From Streptomyces aurantiacus (lineage in GTDB: Bacteria > Actinomycetota > Actinomycetes > Streptomycetales > Streptomycetaceae): a stretch of DNA of 63,988 nucleotides. Below, in pieces: positions 16,341-25,072 of this stretch (positions within the stretch are counted from its first letter, which is position 1; every line of letters starts with the position of its first letter). The notes beneath the pieces were generated by a model. That model was not told the origin of the DNA and ran no database searches. It saw only the letters and a program-made list of their open reading frames with translations. Location of the stretch: positions 1 to 63,988 of the forward strand of contig NZ_LIPP01000082.1 in the NCBI RefSeq assembly GCF_001418335.1. Reading direction: 5' to 3'. A program made the position numbers and the translations under genes.

Positions 16341-18545
16341 TCACAGGCCGACTGAGGCGTTTTGCCTGCTGGGGACATCGGAGGCCGCGTCGGGCGCGTG
16401 CACGTTCTCGCCCTCGACGTCGAGGTGGGGCAGGAGGCGGTCCAGGCGCCGGGGCAGCCACCAGGCCCGGTCACCGAGGAGAGCCAGTACCGCCGGCACG
16501 AGCGTCATGCGGACCAGGAAGGCGTCCACCATGACTCCGAAGGCCAGGGCGAAAGCGATCGGCATGATATCGGCGTCGTGCGAGAACAGGAAGCTGACGA
16601 ATACCGAGATCATGATGAGGGCGGCGGAGGTGACCACCCGGGCGGCGTTGCGCGCCCCGGTGAGTATGGCGGCGCGGGCGTTGCGGTGGCGGACGTAGTC
16701 CTCCCGCATGGCCGAGACGAGGAACACCTCGTAGTCCATGGCGAGTCCGAAGAGTACGGCCATGACGATGATGGGCATGAAACTGGCCACCGGGCCCGTG
16801 CTCGCCACTCCCAGCAGGCCGGCGAGCCAACCCCACTGGAAGACCGCGACGGTGGCTCCGAACGCGGCGCCGACGGACAGCAGGAATCCGATGGTGGCCT
16901 TGACGGGGATGGCGAGGGACCGGAACGCGATCATCAGAAGGAGTACGGAGAGGCCGACCACGACGATCGCGAAGGGCACCAGTGCGCCGCTGAGCTTGTC
17001 GGAGACATCGATGCTGACGGCGGTCAGGCCGGTGACGGCGACGTAGCTGCCGCTGGACGTGGCGAGGGGCCGCATCTCGGTGCGCAGGTGGGAGACCAGA
17101 GCGCTGGTCTCCTGGGTCCGCGGCCCGGTGTCAGGGGTGATCTGAATGCGTGCGGCTGCCTTGTCCTCGGCCACGTCGACGCCGCTGATGTCGGCGATGC
17201 CCTTGACGTCGCGCAACTTGTCCTCGACGGCGGTGGCTGTCGACTGGACGGCGGTCGGGTCGTCGTCCTCGACGAGGATGACGAGGGGACCGTTCGCCCC
17301 GGGGCCGAAGGCGTCACTGACCATGTCGTAGGCCTGACGGCTCGACGTGGTGGTCGGGCTGTTGCCTTCGTCGGTGACCGCGAGCTTGAGCTGCAGAGCC
17401 GGCAGAGCGAGGGCGACGAGGGCCACGGTTCCGACGATCAGCGCCCGTACGGGCCTGCGCAGGACACTCTCGACCCAGCGCTCCCCCATGGGCACCTGGC
17501 CACTGGGCACCGCCCTGCGCTGCCGAGGAGCCTTGGCCTTGGGGGTGAGCCTGCCACCGGCCAGGCCCAGCAAGGCCGGCAGCAGGCCAAGCGCCAGCAC
17601 GACAGCGGCGGCGACGGCTCCCGCCGACGCGAGTCCCATGGACGTCAGCATCGGGACGCCGGCCACCGACAGACCGGCGAGCGCGATGACCACGGTGGCG
17701 CCGGCGAAGACAACGGCGCTGCCCGCGGTCGCGTTGGCCTTGGCGATGGACTCCGCGACGGGCATACCCGCGGCGAGTTGGGACCGGTGACGCGAGACGA
17801 TGAAGAGGGCGTAGTCGATACCGACGGCGAGCCCCAGCATGATCGCCAGGGTGGGCGCGCTGTCGGTCACTCCGAGCACATTGGCCGCGCCCATCATGGC
17901 CGCCATGGTGCCGACGACGCCGAGGATCGCGGTGAGCAACGGCAGTCCGGCGGCCAGGAGCGAACCGAACGTGATGACGAGAATGACCAGGGCCACGCCC
18001 AGGCCGACCATCTCGGGCGGTCCGAAGGGAGAGGTCGAGGGGGCGTAGGCGTCACCGCCGTAGACGGCCTTGAGCCCCGCCTGTTCGGCCTGGCTCCCCA
18101 CGGCCTTCACCGCGTCGAGCGTGCCGGCGGGTACGTCCTCGTCCTTCTTGGTGGTGAAACCGACCTGCGCGACCGCGGTACGTCCGTCCTCGGAGACGGT
18201 GTCGCTCTCGACCGGGTCGCTGACCTCGGCCACCCCGCGTACGTCGCCGGTGGCCTTCAGGGTGGCTGCCAGCGACTTCCGCAGGTCGGCGTCGGTCACC
18301 TTGCGGCCGGCGGGTGCCTGGAACACGATGTCCGCGGACTGGACGTCCGGGGAGGGGAAGTGACGGTCCATCTTGGTCAGCGCCGTCTGCGCCGGTGACC
18401 CGGGAATGGAGCTGCTGTCCTCGAAGGAGCCGGCGAACGAGAACCCGAGGCCGATCACCGCGCCGAGCGCCAGCAGCCATCCGACCAACATCGTTCGCCA
18501 CCGTCGAGCGCCGAAAGCACCCAGCCGGTACAAGAGCCTAGCCAT
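16341..18545 (-). CDS. MMPL family RND-type transporter
   Basis: 734-residue MMPL/RND-superfamily membrane protein with two homologous halves. Each half has one TM, a large extracytoplasmic domain and five TMs. Landmarks are TM1 after RRWRTMLVGWLLALG, GLAVGIDYALFIVSRHR in the first half and FGLAMDYEVFLVSAMREDY in the second; the acidic residues in these stretches are typical of the proton relay. Such proteins export lipids or hydrophobic compounds. ATG 18545 is chosen because GAGGG lies 8-9 nt upstream; an ATG at 18560 is the alternative. It is followed 115 bp later by the response regulator and kinase on the same strand, suggesting linked control. Confidence 0.92.
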   Translation of the reverse strand: MARLLYRLGAFGARRWRTMLVGWLLALGAVIGLGFSFAGSFEDSSSIPGSPAQTALTKMDRHFPSPDVQSADIVFQAPAGRKVTDADLRKSLAATLKATGDVRGVAEVSDPVESDTVSEDGRTAVAQVGFTTKKDEDVPAGTLDAVKAVGSQAEQAGLKAVYGGDAYAPSTSPFGPPEMVGLGVALVILVITFGSLLAAGLPLLTAILGVVGTMAAMMGAANVLGVTDSAPTLAIMLGLAVGIDYALFIVSRHRSQLAAGMPVAESIAKANATAGSAVVFAGATVVIALAGLSVAGVPMLTSMGLASAGAVAAAVVLALGLLPALLGLAGGRLTPKAKAPRQRRAVPSGQVPMGERWVESVLRRPVRALIVGTVALVALALPALQLKLAVTDEGNSPTTTSSRQAYDMVSDAFGPGANGPLVILVEDDDPTAVQSTATAVEDKLRDVKGIADISGVDVAEDKAAARIQITPDTGPRTQETSALVSHLRTEMRPLATSSGSYVAVTGLTAVSIDVSDKLSGALVPFAIVVVGLSVLLLMIAFRSLAIPVKATIGFLLSVGAAFGATVAVFQWGWLAGLLGVASTGPVASFMPIIVMAVLFGLAMDYEVFLVSAMREDYVRHRNARAAILTGARNAARVVTSAALIMISVFVSFLFSHDADIMPIAFALAFGVMVDAFLVRMTLVPAVLALLGDRAWWLPRRLDRLLPHLDVEGENVHAPDAASDVPSRQNASVGL

Positions 18546-18569
18546 GTCCGCATCCCTCATCGGTAGTTG

Positions 18570-18660
18570 CTTGAGGTGCTGATGCTGCTCGGCGGACTTG
18601 ACGGTCGCCCCACGGTGAACTTGAGGGTTTCTTGACGGTCCTTGCGTCAAGTCCTCAAGT
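18570..18660. promoter_or_regulatory. CTTGA repeat array upstream of the MMPL gene
   Basis: Four rightward CTTGA-containing units occur: CTTGAGG at 18570, CTTGACGGTC at 18597, CTTGAGG at 18620 and CTTGACGGTC at 18631. The last two are 11 bp apart, one helical turn. They are mirrored by CGTCAAG (18645-18651) and CCTCAAGT (18653-18660), making a nested dyad of ACTTGAGG/CCTCAAGT and CTTGACG/CGTCAAG. The layout fits an OmpR-family response-regulator site controlling the MMPL gene. Confidence 0.45.
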
Positions 18661-18688
18661 CCGCCGGGGGCGCGTCCACTGCGACAGG

Positions 18689-18716
18689 TTGACAACCATG
18701 CTGTAGCAAATACCAT
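18689..18716 (+). promoter_or_regulatory. Autoregulated leaderless promoter of the GntR gene (operator O3)
   Basis: TTGACA (18689-18694), a 16-bp spacer and TACCAT (18711-18716) lie just before the ATG at 18723, leaving a 6-nt gap that fits a leaderless transcript. The spacer holds the operator TGCTGTAGCA (18699-18708) followed by AAATACC. It is a near copy of the promoter at 13961-13988. Confidence 0.7.
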
Positions 18717-18722
18717 GTCCTC

Positions 18723-19442
18723 ATGGCTTTGCTCCCCCAGCTCTCGTCACCGGTCACTCTCGGCGATCAGGCGTACGCCGCCATCCGCGAGGCCATCATC
18801 ACCGGTGCCCTGAAGCGTGGGGAGAAGGTCACGGAGCGGGGCCTGGCCGAGTCTCTCAGCATCAGCGCGACGCCGGTTCGTGAGGCACTGCGACGCCTGG
18901 AGCAGGACCGGCTGGTGGAGCGGACGGGGCCCAGGTCGGTCCGTATCGCACAGTTCGGCAAGGAGGAGCTGCGCGAGTTCACCATGATGGAGGACGCGCT
19001 CCGAGCCCTCGCCGCCCGGTTGGCCGCGGAGAAGTCCACGGCGGCCCAGCGTCGCGAGATGTCCGACTGCCTGGACGAGGCGGACGAGTTGCGCGGCCGG
19101 CTGCGCGACGAGACCTCGGGCACGGACACCGAGCGAGACCTGGTGCTCCGGATCCAGGGGCTCATGCGTCACTTCCACACACTCGTGGACGAGGCCAGCG
19201 GCAACGCGACTCTGGTCCAGATGTTGCGCACCGTCGACGCCTTCGGTTCACAGGAGCGGCGCGACTTCCTCCTGTCGGAGGTGCGTGGCGAACGCTCCAA
19301 GGTCGTCGACGAGCGGTACAGGCAACATCGCGTCATCTACGAGGCCATCGCGGCCGGCAACGGAGAGCGGGCCGAAGAGCTGATGAGGTCGCACAGTCAC
19401 GTCTCGAACGTCTCGCGGATCGCGACGCGCTTCCCGAGCTGA
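18723..19442 (+). CDS. GntR family regulator, FCD (FadR) subfamily
   Basis: 239-residue regulator. The N-terminal winged helix covers about residues 12-75 (ITGALKRGEKVTERGLAESL, then SATPVREALRRLE). The C-terminal all-helical FCD ligand domain has its metal/ligand His residues visible in RHFHTLVDEASGN and in HRVIYEAIAAGN...HSHV. FCD regulators usually bind carboxylates such as hydroxyacids or sugar acids and are released from DNA by them. The palindrome inside its own promoter recurs at the promoter of the ABC/AtuA/aldolase operon, so it most likely represses both. It is divergent from the MMPL gene, which has separate-looking control elements. Confidence 0.93.
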   Translation: MALLPQLSSPVTLGDQAYAAIREAIITGALKRGEKVTERGLAESLSISATPVREALRRLEQDRLVERTGPRSVRIAQFGKEELREFTMMEDALRALAARLAAEKSTAAQRREMSDCLDEADELRGRLRDETSGTDTERDLVLRIQGLMRHFHTLVDEASGNATLVQMLRTVDAFGSQERRDFLLSEVRGERSKVVDERYRQHRVIYEAIAAGNGERAEELMRSHSHVSNVSRIATRFPS

Positions 19443-19510
19443 CGGACCAGCCAGGCAGCCGGCCCTTCGGCGGGCGAAAGCCTTCCTTCTCCACCGAAGA
19501 CCTTGATGCG

Positions 19511-19520
19511 TGCTATAGCA
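19511..19520. promoter_or_regulatory. Fourth copy of the GntR operator (O4)
   Basis: TGCTATAGCA, a perfect 10-bp palindrome followed by AAA, lies 68 bp past the GntR stop, between it and the convergent oxidoreductase. No promoter is evident at this copy. It may serve looping or be a remnant. Confidence 0.45.
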
Positions 19521-19595
19521 AAGACGGCTGGACAGGCACCTCGGAGTGGCCCCTTCAGTCCCGCCCAGCAATCCCTTCCCCGGCAAGCTCCGGGG

Positions 19596-20558
19596 CTACG
19601 GTGTCAGCACGATCCTGCCGAAGACCTCGCCGGCGTCCATCTTCCGGTGTGCCGGCACGGCCTGGTCCAGTGGCAGCAACTCATGCACCACCGACGTGAG
19701 TTCACCACGGGTCGCGGCAGCGAACTGTTCGCTCCGCACGGCGCCTCGGTCGGCTTCGGAGACGGAGGCCGCGCTGAAGACGGCGAAGGACAGCGACTTC
19801 TGGAACGAGGCCATCAGCTTCATGCCGAAGTCTGCCGGCGGTTGGCCCGCGACGGCGCCGACGGTGACCATGCGGCCGTTCGGGGCGAGCCTGTCCAAGA
19901 ACGACGGCATGCCGTCACCCGCGACGATGTCGATGACGACGTCGTAACCCGTGGGAGCGTCCTGGCCGCCCTTGCCCGAGCGGTCCAGCACATGGGTCGC
20001 CCCCAGCTTCCGCAGGCGCTCGCCGCGGTCGGCGGACGACGTCGTGACGGCCACCGCGGCGGCACCGCCCCGGGCCGCCAGCTGGACCGTCATGATGCCG
20101 ATGCTGCCGGCCGCACCCCGTACCAGGACCGTCTCGCCAGGGGCGAAGTGGGCGTGGGCGAGCCCGTAGTGGGCCACGATTCCGGAGCTGCCGAGGGTGA
20201 CCGCGTCGACGGCGGACAGGTCGGCGGGGAGGGGGGAGATGTCCTCGACCCTGGCCACGGCCTCTTCGACGTAGCCGCCGCCCGTGCCGGTGAATGCCCA
20301 TACCCGTCGGCCGATCCACGAGGTGTCGACCCCGTCGCCGACCGCGGTGACCGTGCCCGCCACCTCGCTGCCCGGGACGAGCCCTTCCTGGTAACCGTAG
20401 GCCGCCAGGGCGCCGCTTCGGAGCAGGATGTCGACACCACCGACACCCACCGCCTCCACGGCGATCAGCACCTGTCCGGCAGCGGGTGCCGGTGCCGGCA
20501 GGTCGACGACCGCCAGACCCTCAGGACCTCCGTACGCCTGAATCACAATCGCCTTCAC
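19596..20558 (-). CDS. Zinc-type/quinone oxidoreductase (MDR superfamily)
   Basis: 320-residue medium-chain dehydrogenase/reductase of the NADPH:quinone reductase type. A GroES-like N-terminal domain (VPGSEVAGTVTAVGDGVD) and a Rossmann domain (VLVRGAAGSIGIMTVQLA, about residues 140-157) are visible. The catalytic-zinc cysteines of alcohol dehydrogenases are absent. It should reduce quinones or enones with NADPH in the cytosol. GTG 20558 has GGAGA five nucleotides upstream and is preferred to GTG 20570. It is divergent from a TetR regulator whose promoter contains a palindrome, so it is the probable target of that TetR protein. Confidence 0.9.
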   Translation of the reverse strand: MKAIVIQAYGGPEGLAVVDLPAPAPAAGQVLIAVEAVGVGGVDILLRSGALAAYGYQEGLVPGSEVAGTVTAVGDGVDTSWIGRRVWAFTGTGGGYVEEAVARVEDISPLPADLSAVDAVTLGSSGIVAHYGLAHAHFAPGETVLVRGAAGSIGIMTVQLAARGGAAAVAVTTSSADRGERLRKLGATHVLDRSGKGGQDAPTGYDVVIDIVAGDGMPSFLDRLAPNGRMVTVGAVAGQPPADFGMKLMASFQKSLSFAVFSAASVSEADRGAVRSEQFAAATRGELTSVVHELLPLDQAVPAHRKMDAGEVFGRIVLTP

Positions 20559-20616
20559 AGTCGTCTCCACGTTCTCGGGGTTCTCGGGGCGCGAGCCCTT
20601 ACGTCCCGGACCGTAA

Positions 20617-20632
20617 CGGACGCCTGCGTCCG
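20617..20632. promoter_or_regulatory. Palindromic operator in oxidoreductase/TetR divergent region
   Basis: CGGACGC-CT-GCGTCCG has perfect 7-bp arms. It lies just upstream of the likely TetR -10 box TAAAGT (20639-20644), which is 6 nt before the GTG at 20651 (leaderless arrangement). The position suits a TetR repressor acting on both divergent genes. Confidence 0.5.
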
Positions 20633-20650
20633 GTTGAGTAAAGTGAGAGC

Positions 20651-21283
20651 GTGACCGACCATTTGCCTCACACCCTGCGTTCCGACGCCCTGGACAACCG
20701 CGAACGCATCCTCGACGCGGCCCGAGCGCTGTTCGCCGCGGACGGCCTGGACGTACCGATGCGGGAGATCGCCCGGCGCGCCGGAGTCGGGCCCGCCACC
20801 TTGTACCGCCGCTTCCCGACCAAGCAGGAGCTGGTCACCGCGGCCTTCGCCGATCAGATACGCGCGTGTCGTGCCATCGTCGACGAGGGGAGCGCCCATC
20901 CCGATCCCTGGCGTGGCTTCTGCCTGGTCATCGAGAGGGTCTGTGAGCTGCACGCCCGCGACCGGGGCTTCACCGAAGCCTTCATGGCGACCTTCCCGGG
21001 GGCCACGGATGTCAGCGCGGGCCGCGAGTACACACTCAAGGCGGTCGCCGAGCTGGCCCGGCGGGCCAAGGAGACCGGGCGCCTGCGCCCCGACTTCGTC
21101 CTGGACGACCTCGTCCTCATGCTGATGGCCAACAAGGGGATCCACACCACATCGGTGACCACCCAGGTCATGGCCTCGCGACGCTTCGCGGGGTTTGTGA
21201 TCCAGGCATTCGAGAACTGCCCCCGACACGCACCACTACCGTCGGCGGCACGGCTGACATCCGCGGCACCGACCGCCGACTGA
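20651..21283 (+). CDS. TetR/AcrR family regulator
   Basis: 210-residue TetR regulator. The N-terminal helix-turn-helix covers about residues 14-60 (RERILDAARALFAADG, then IARRAGVGPATLYRRFPTK), and a helical ligand-binding C-terminus follows. The GTG start follows a TAAAGT box by 6 nt with no ribosome binding site, so the mRNA is probably leaderless. It is divergent from the quinone oxidoreductase and probably represses that gene and itself through the 20617-20632 palindrome. The ligand is likely an electrophilic or quinone-like compound, by inference from the neighbour. Confidence 0.93.
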   Translation: MTDHLPHTLRSDALDNRERILDAARALFAADGLDVPMREIARRAGVGPATLYRRFPTKQELVTAAFADQIRACRAIVDEGSAHPDPWRGFCLVIERVCELHARDRGFTEAFMATFPGATDVSAGREYTLKAVAELARRAKETGRLRPDFVLDDLVLMLMANKGIHTTSVTTQVMASRRFAGFVIQAFENCPRHAPLPSAARLTSAAPTAD

Positions 21284-21371
21284 CCGCGGGCAAGGTGACC
21301 GCGGGCGAGGTGCGGACGGCCCCTGCTCCGACACACTCACAGGACGGCCGGCGAGTCGATGACAGGGCTGC

Positions 21372-22205
21372 TCATGACGCGCTGGGCCCACCGCGCTCGT
21401 AGGGGATCTTCTCGCCGGCCTCGACCGGCAGCGGCAGCCGGTTCTCCGTCGGCGGCAGCGGGCAGGTGGCCAGGTCGGTGTAGGCGCACGGCAGGTTCGC
21501 CGCCCGGTTGAAGTCCAGCTCGATCGTGCCGTCCGGGGCCGGCGGGTTCAGCGAGAGGACCCGGTTGGCCGCGTAGGTGGTGACCCCGGAGGTCGCGTCG
21601 GTGAACAGCACGATCAGACCGCCTGGACCGTGCCCGGGAAACGCGGTCAGTGCCAGTGCCTGTCCGTCCAGCTCGAACTCGATCCGGCCCGGCGCGTCGT
21701 ACACGTGCTCCAGCCCCTCCACCGCGGCGCCCACGGTCGTGGGGCGGGGCTCGTCGAAGGCCACGTAGCGGCCGGTCACGGCCCAGCGCGGGTGCGGGGT
21801 GTAGGCGGGTGTCCCGGTGAAGGCGGTGCGCAGCGGGTTGTCCGGGTGCCGCGGGCGGACGATGTCGTGCCCGCCACGCTTGGCCACCTCGATCACGGCG
21901 TCGCCCGAGACCGCGCTGACACTGGCGCGCTCCGGCAGCACCCCGAAACGATGCTCGCCCCGTACGGCGGTTCCGTCGACGATCAGTTCCTCACCGTCGT
22001 CCAGGACCACGGTGATCCCGTCGGCGTCGGTCGACCAGACGCCCGGCGCGTCCGGGAAACGCTCTGGCCTGTCACTGAGCCAGTGCAGATCGGTGATGGC
22101 CAGGAAGCCGTGCGGGTCGCCGATACGGGCCTCCTGCCCGCTGTGCCACTCCTGCCAGTCGTGGGTGAAGGCCTGGAGGTCTGCCGGGATGTCCTGGACT
22201 GTCAT
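21372..22205 (-). CDS. DUF1684 domain-containing protein
   Basis: 277-residue protein of the DUF1684 family, recognised from WQEWHSGQEARIGDPHGFLAIT near the N-terminus, the GLEHVYDAPGRIEFELDG centre, and the C-terminal DFNRAANLPCAYTDLATCPLPP with ENRLPLPVEAGEK. The C-terminal FNRAxNLPCAY...TCPLPP block is the family hallmark and has conserved cysteines. No function is established. No signal peptide is seen. ATG 22205 has AGGAG six nucleotides upstream. It lies 43 bp after a complete peptide-type ABC importer on the same strand and is probably the last gene of that operon, so a role in processing the imported compound is plausible. Confidence 0.85.
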   Translation of the reverse strand: MTVQDIPADLQAFTHDWQEWHSGQEARIGDPHGFLAITDLHWLSDRPERFPDAPGVWSTDADGITVVLDDGEELIVDGTAVRGEHRFGVLPERASVSAVSGDAVIEVAKRGGHDIVRPRHPDNPLRTAFTGTPAYTPHPRWAVTGRYVAFDEPRPTTVGAAVEGLEHVYDAPGRIEFELDGQALALTAFPGHGPGGLIVLFTDATSGVTTYAANRVLSLNPPAPDGTIELDFNRAANLPCAYTDLATCPLPPTENRLPLPVEAGEKIPYERGGPSAS

Positions 22206-22247
22206 GTGTGCTCCTCGTCATGAGCTCGGTGGGCCTGGATGGGCGGG

Positions 22248-24095
22248 TTAGTTGCCGGGTTGGTTGGTGGGCGGGCTTGTGAGGTCCTTGCGTACGTCCC
22301 TGTGACGGCCACCGGGTATCGCCGCCAGCAGTTCACGGGTGTAGTCGTGGCCGGGGCGGGTGAACAGGTCCTCGGCGGTACCTGTTTCGACGATGCGGCC
22401 GGCCTTCATCACAGCGACCCGGTGCGCGATCTGGCGTACGACGGCCAGGTCGTGCGAGATGAACAGGTACGCCACTCCGGTGTCGGCCTGGAGTTCGGCG
22501 AGCAGTTCGAGGACCTGGCCCTGGACGGAGACGTCGAGGGCGGAGACCGGTTCGTCGCAGACCACCAGGTCGGGCGAGAGTGCGAGGGCGCGGGCGATCG
22601 CGACCCGCTGCCGCTGTCCTCCGGACAGTTCGGCGGGGCGGCGGTCCAGCACCGAGGCGGGCAGCGCCACCCGGCCGAGCAGGTCCCGGGCCCGGACCAG
22701 CCGGGAGGCGCGGTCGCCGACCTTGAAGGCGCGCAGCGGCTCGCTGATCACCTCACCGATGGAGAAGCGCGGGTCCAGCGAGGCATACGGGTTCTGGTAG
22801 ATGAGCTGGGCCCGGCGGCGCAGCTGTCTGGCCTGTGTCCCGCGGGCGGTGGTGACGTCGGCGCCGTCGAAGAGGATGTGTCCGGCGGTGGGGTCGGTCA
22901 GGCGCAGTGCCAGGCGGGCGGTCGTGGACTTCCCGGAGCCGGATTCGCCGACCAGGGCCAGGGTCCGGCCGCGGTGGACCGTGAGGCTGACGTCGTCGAC
23001 AGCGCGCAGGGTACGGGCCGCACCCGCGGTGCGTGGCAGCCGGAACTCCTTCACCACGCCCCGGAGTTCGACCAGGGGCGCCGCCGCCTCCCCGACCACC
23101 CGCGCGTCGGCTGCCTGCTCGTCGACTGCCCGCGTGCCGGCTGCCCGCGCGTCAGCTGCCGGCGTCTCGGCGACGGGCGGGGAGGCGACCCGGGCTCGGA
23201 AGCGTGCCGTGGTCAGGCTGGGAGCGCCGGCCAGGAGCCGCCGGGTGTATTCGTGCTGCGGGTTCTCCAGGATGTCGCGGGTCGGGCCGGTCTCGACGAC
23301 CCTGCCCTGTGACATGACCACGATCCGGTCGGCCCGGTCGGCGGCGACGCCGAGGTCGTGGGTCACCAGCAGCACCGAGGTGCCGGCCTCTTCGACGAGG
23401 TGCTGCAGGTGGTCGAGGATGACCCGTTGCACGGTGACGTCCAGCGCGCTGGTCGGCTCGTCGGCGATGATCAGTTCGGGCTTCGCGGCGATGGCGATGG
23501 CGATCAGGGCTCGTTGCCGCATGCCGCCGGAGAGTTCGTGCGGGTACTGCCGGGCGCGGGTGGCCGCGTCGGGCAGTCCGGCCTGGTCGAGGACGGCGAT
23601 GGCGTCCAGCGGCGCGGAACGTCGTGTCGCCAGCCGATGGATGCGGAGCACCTCGGCGACCTGCTCACCGATGCGTTTGACGGGGTTGAGCGACACCGAC
23701 GGGTCCTGGGGCACCAGGCCGATCCCCGCGCCACGCACCGTGCGCAGTTCCCGCTCGGTCAGCGAGGTGAGGTCGTGCCGGCCGAAGCGGACGGTGCCGG
23801 CGTCGATGCCGCCGTTCGCCGCCAGCAGCCGGATGACGGCGTGCGCGGTCGTGCTCTTGCCGGAGCCGGACTCGCCGACGACCGCGGTCACCTCGCCCCG
23901 CCGCACGTCGAGGTCCACGCCCCGCACGGCCCGCACGATGCCACCGCGGGTGCGGTACGACACCGAAAGGCCCCGCACCTTCAGCAGCGAGCCCGAGCCC
24001 CCTCCGCTCAGGTCTCCGGCGGTGGCCGGCTTCACAGCGGCTCGGTTCGTCACTGCTTCATCCGTACCGGGCTCGTTCGTCAGCGGGCCGGTCAT
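22248..24095 (-). CDS. Peptide-type ABC importer, fused double ATPase (DppD-DppF)
   Basis: 615-residue protein containing two complete ABC ATPase domains. The first has Walker A GESGSGKSTTAHAV, signature LSGGMRQRALIAIAI and Walker B ELIIADEPTSALD. The second has Walker A GESGSGKSTTARLAL, signature LSGGQRQRVAIARAL and Walker B DLVVCDEPVSALD. An Ala-rich linker with repeated ADAR/AVDEQ-like units joins them. Each half ends with an oppA-type C-terminal tail (HEYTRRLLAG, HDYTRELLAA). The ATG at 24095 overlaps the permease stop (ATGA). It powers import with the two permeases and the binding protein upstream. Confidence 0.93.
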   Translation of the reverse strand: MTGPLTNEPGTDEAVTNRAAVKPATAGDLSGGGSGSLLKVRGLSVSYRTRGGIVRAVRGVDLDVRRGEVTAVVGESGSGKSTTAHAVIRLLAANGGIDAGTVRFGRHDLTSLTERELRTVRGAGIGLVPQDPSVSLNPVKRIGEQVAEVLRIHRLATRRSAPLDAIAVLDQAGLPDAATRARQYPHELSGGMRQRALIAIAIAAKPELIIADEPTSALDVTVQRVILDHLQHLVEEAGTSVLLVTHDLGVAADRADRIVVMSQGRVVETGPTRDILENPQHEYTRRLLAGAPSLTTARFRARVASPPVAETPAADARAAGTRAVDEQAADARVVGEAAAPLVELRGVVKEFRLPRTAGAARTLRAVDDVSLTVHRGRTLALVGESGSGKSTTARLALRLTDPTAGHILFDGADVTTARGTQARQLRRRAQLIYQNPYASLDPRFSIGEVISEPLRAFKVGDRASRLVRARDLLGRVALPASVLDRRPAELSGGQRQRVAIARALALSPDLVVCDEPVSALDVSVQGQVLELLAELQADTGVAYLFISHDLAVVRQIAHRVAVMKAGRIVETGTAEDLFTRPGHDYTRELLAAIPGGRHRDVRKDLTSPPTNQPGN

Positions 24096-25072
24096 CGCTG
24101 CCGTGACCATTCGCCGTCCAGCGCTCGCGCGATGCGGTTGGTGGCCAGCACGGTCGCGGCGATGACCAGGCCGGGCAGCGTGGTGAGCCACCAGGCGTTG
24201 CCCAGGTAGTTGCGTCCGTCGGAGATCAACGTGCCCCATTCCGGCGCCGGTGGCGGCGCTCCGTATCCGAGGAAGCTCAGCGACGAGACGGCCAGGACGG
24301 CGGTGCCGAACTCCAGGGTGGCCAGCACGATCACCGGGCCCATCGCGTTGGGCAGCACATGCCTGCCGAGCACCGAGTACCAGCGGGCCCCGCACGAGCG
24401 TGACGCCTCGACGAAGACCGCCTGCCGCACCCGCAGCACCTCCGCGCGCATCACCCGTGCGAAGCCGGCGACGCTCGCGATGCCGACCGCGACCGCGACC
24501 TTCACCGTCCCGTATCCCAGCGCGGTGACCAGGGCCAGGGACAGGAACAGCGCGGGAATGGACAGCAGCACGTCGACGAAGCGCATCACCACGTCCTCCA
24601 CCCAGCCGCCCACGAACCCGGCTACCAGACCGAGCAGACCGCCGATCAGGAAGGCGACGCCCACCGCGATCAGTGTCGCCTTCAGCGACAGTTGCGCGCC
24701 GTGCACCACCCGGGAGAACACGTCACGTCCCAGTTCGTCGGTACCGAACCAGTGCGCGCAGCTCGGGCCCCGGAAGTTCTGCGACGGCACCCCACGCAGG
24801 GGGTCCTGCGAGGTGAACAGGCCCGGCCAGAACGAGGCCAGCACCACCAGGACCACGACAAGGCCCGACACCAGCAGGCCGGGTCGCAGCAGGAGGAAGC
24901 GCACGCCGCGTCTCGGCCCGGACCGGCGCGCCGGGTCCATGCCCGGTGCGACACCGGATTCGGTACCCGGTTCAGTACCCGGGTCGGCACCCAAGTCGCC
25001 CTTCGGGTCGACCGGTCGCACCAGGCCGAGCCCGGCGCCGTCCGCGGCATCGTCGACAACGGTCTGGCTCAT
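24092..25072 (-). CDS. Peptide-type ABC permease, DppC-like
   Basis: 326-residue inner-membrane permease with 6 TM segments. It begins with a variable acidic/Pro-rich cytosolic tail of about 55 residues containing DPGTEP-type repeats, then TM1 (LLLRPGLLVSGLVVVLVVLA), the family segment HWFGTDELGRDVFSRVVHGA, and the EAA loop EASRSCGARWYSVLGRHVLP. The ATG at 25072 overlaps the DppB-like stop in an ATGA. It pairs with the DppB-like permease. Confidence 0.93.
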   Translation of the reverse strand: MSQTVVDDAADGAGLGLVRPVDPKGDLGADPGTEPGTESGVAPGMDPARRSGPRRGVRFLLLRPGLLVSGLVVVLVVLASFWPGLFTSQDPLRGVPSQNFRGPSCAHWFGTDELGRDVFSRVVHGAQLSLKATLIAVGVAFLIGGLLGLVAGFVGGWVEDVVMRFVDVLLSIPALFLSLALVTALGYGTVKVAVAVGIASVAGFARVMRAEVLRVRQAVFVEASRSCGARWYSVLGRHVLPNAMGPVIVLATLEFGTAVLAVSSLSFLGYGAPPPAPEWGTLISDGRNYLGNAWWLTTLPGLVIAATVLATNRIARALDGEWSRQR

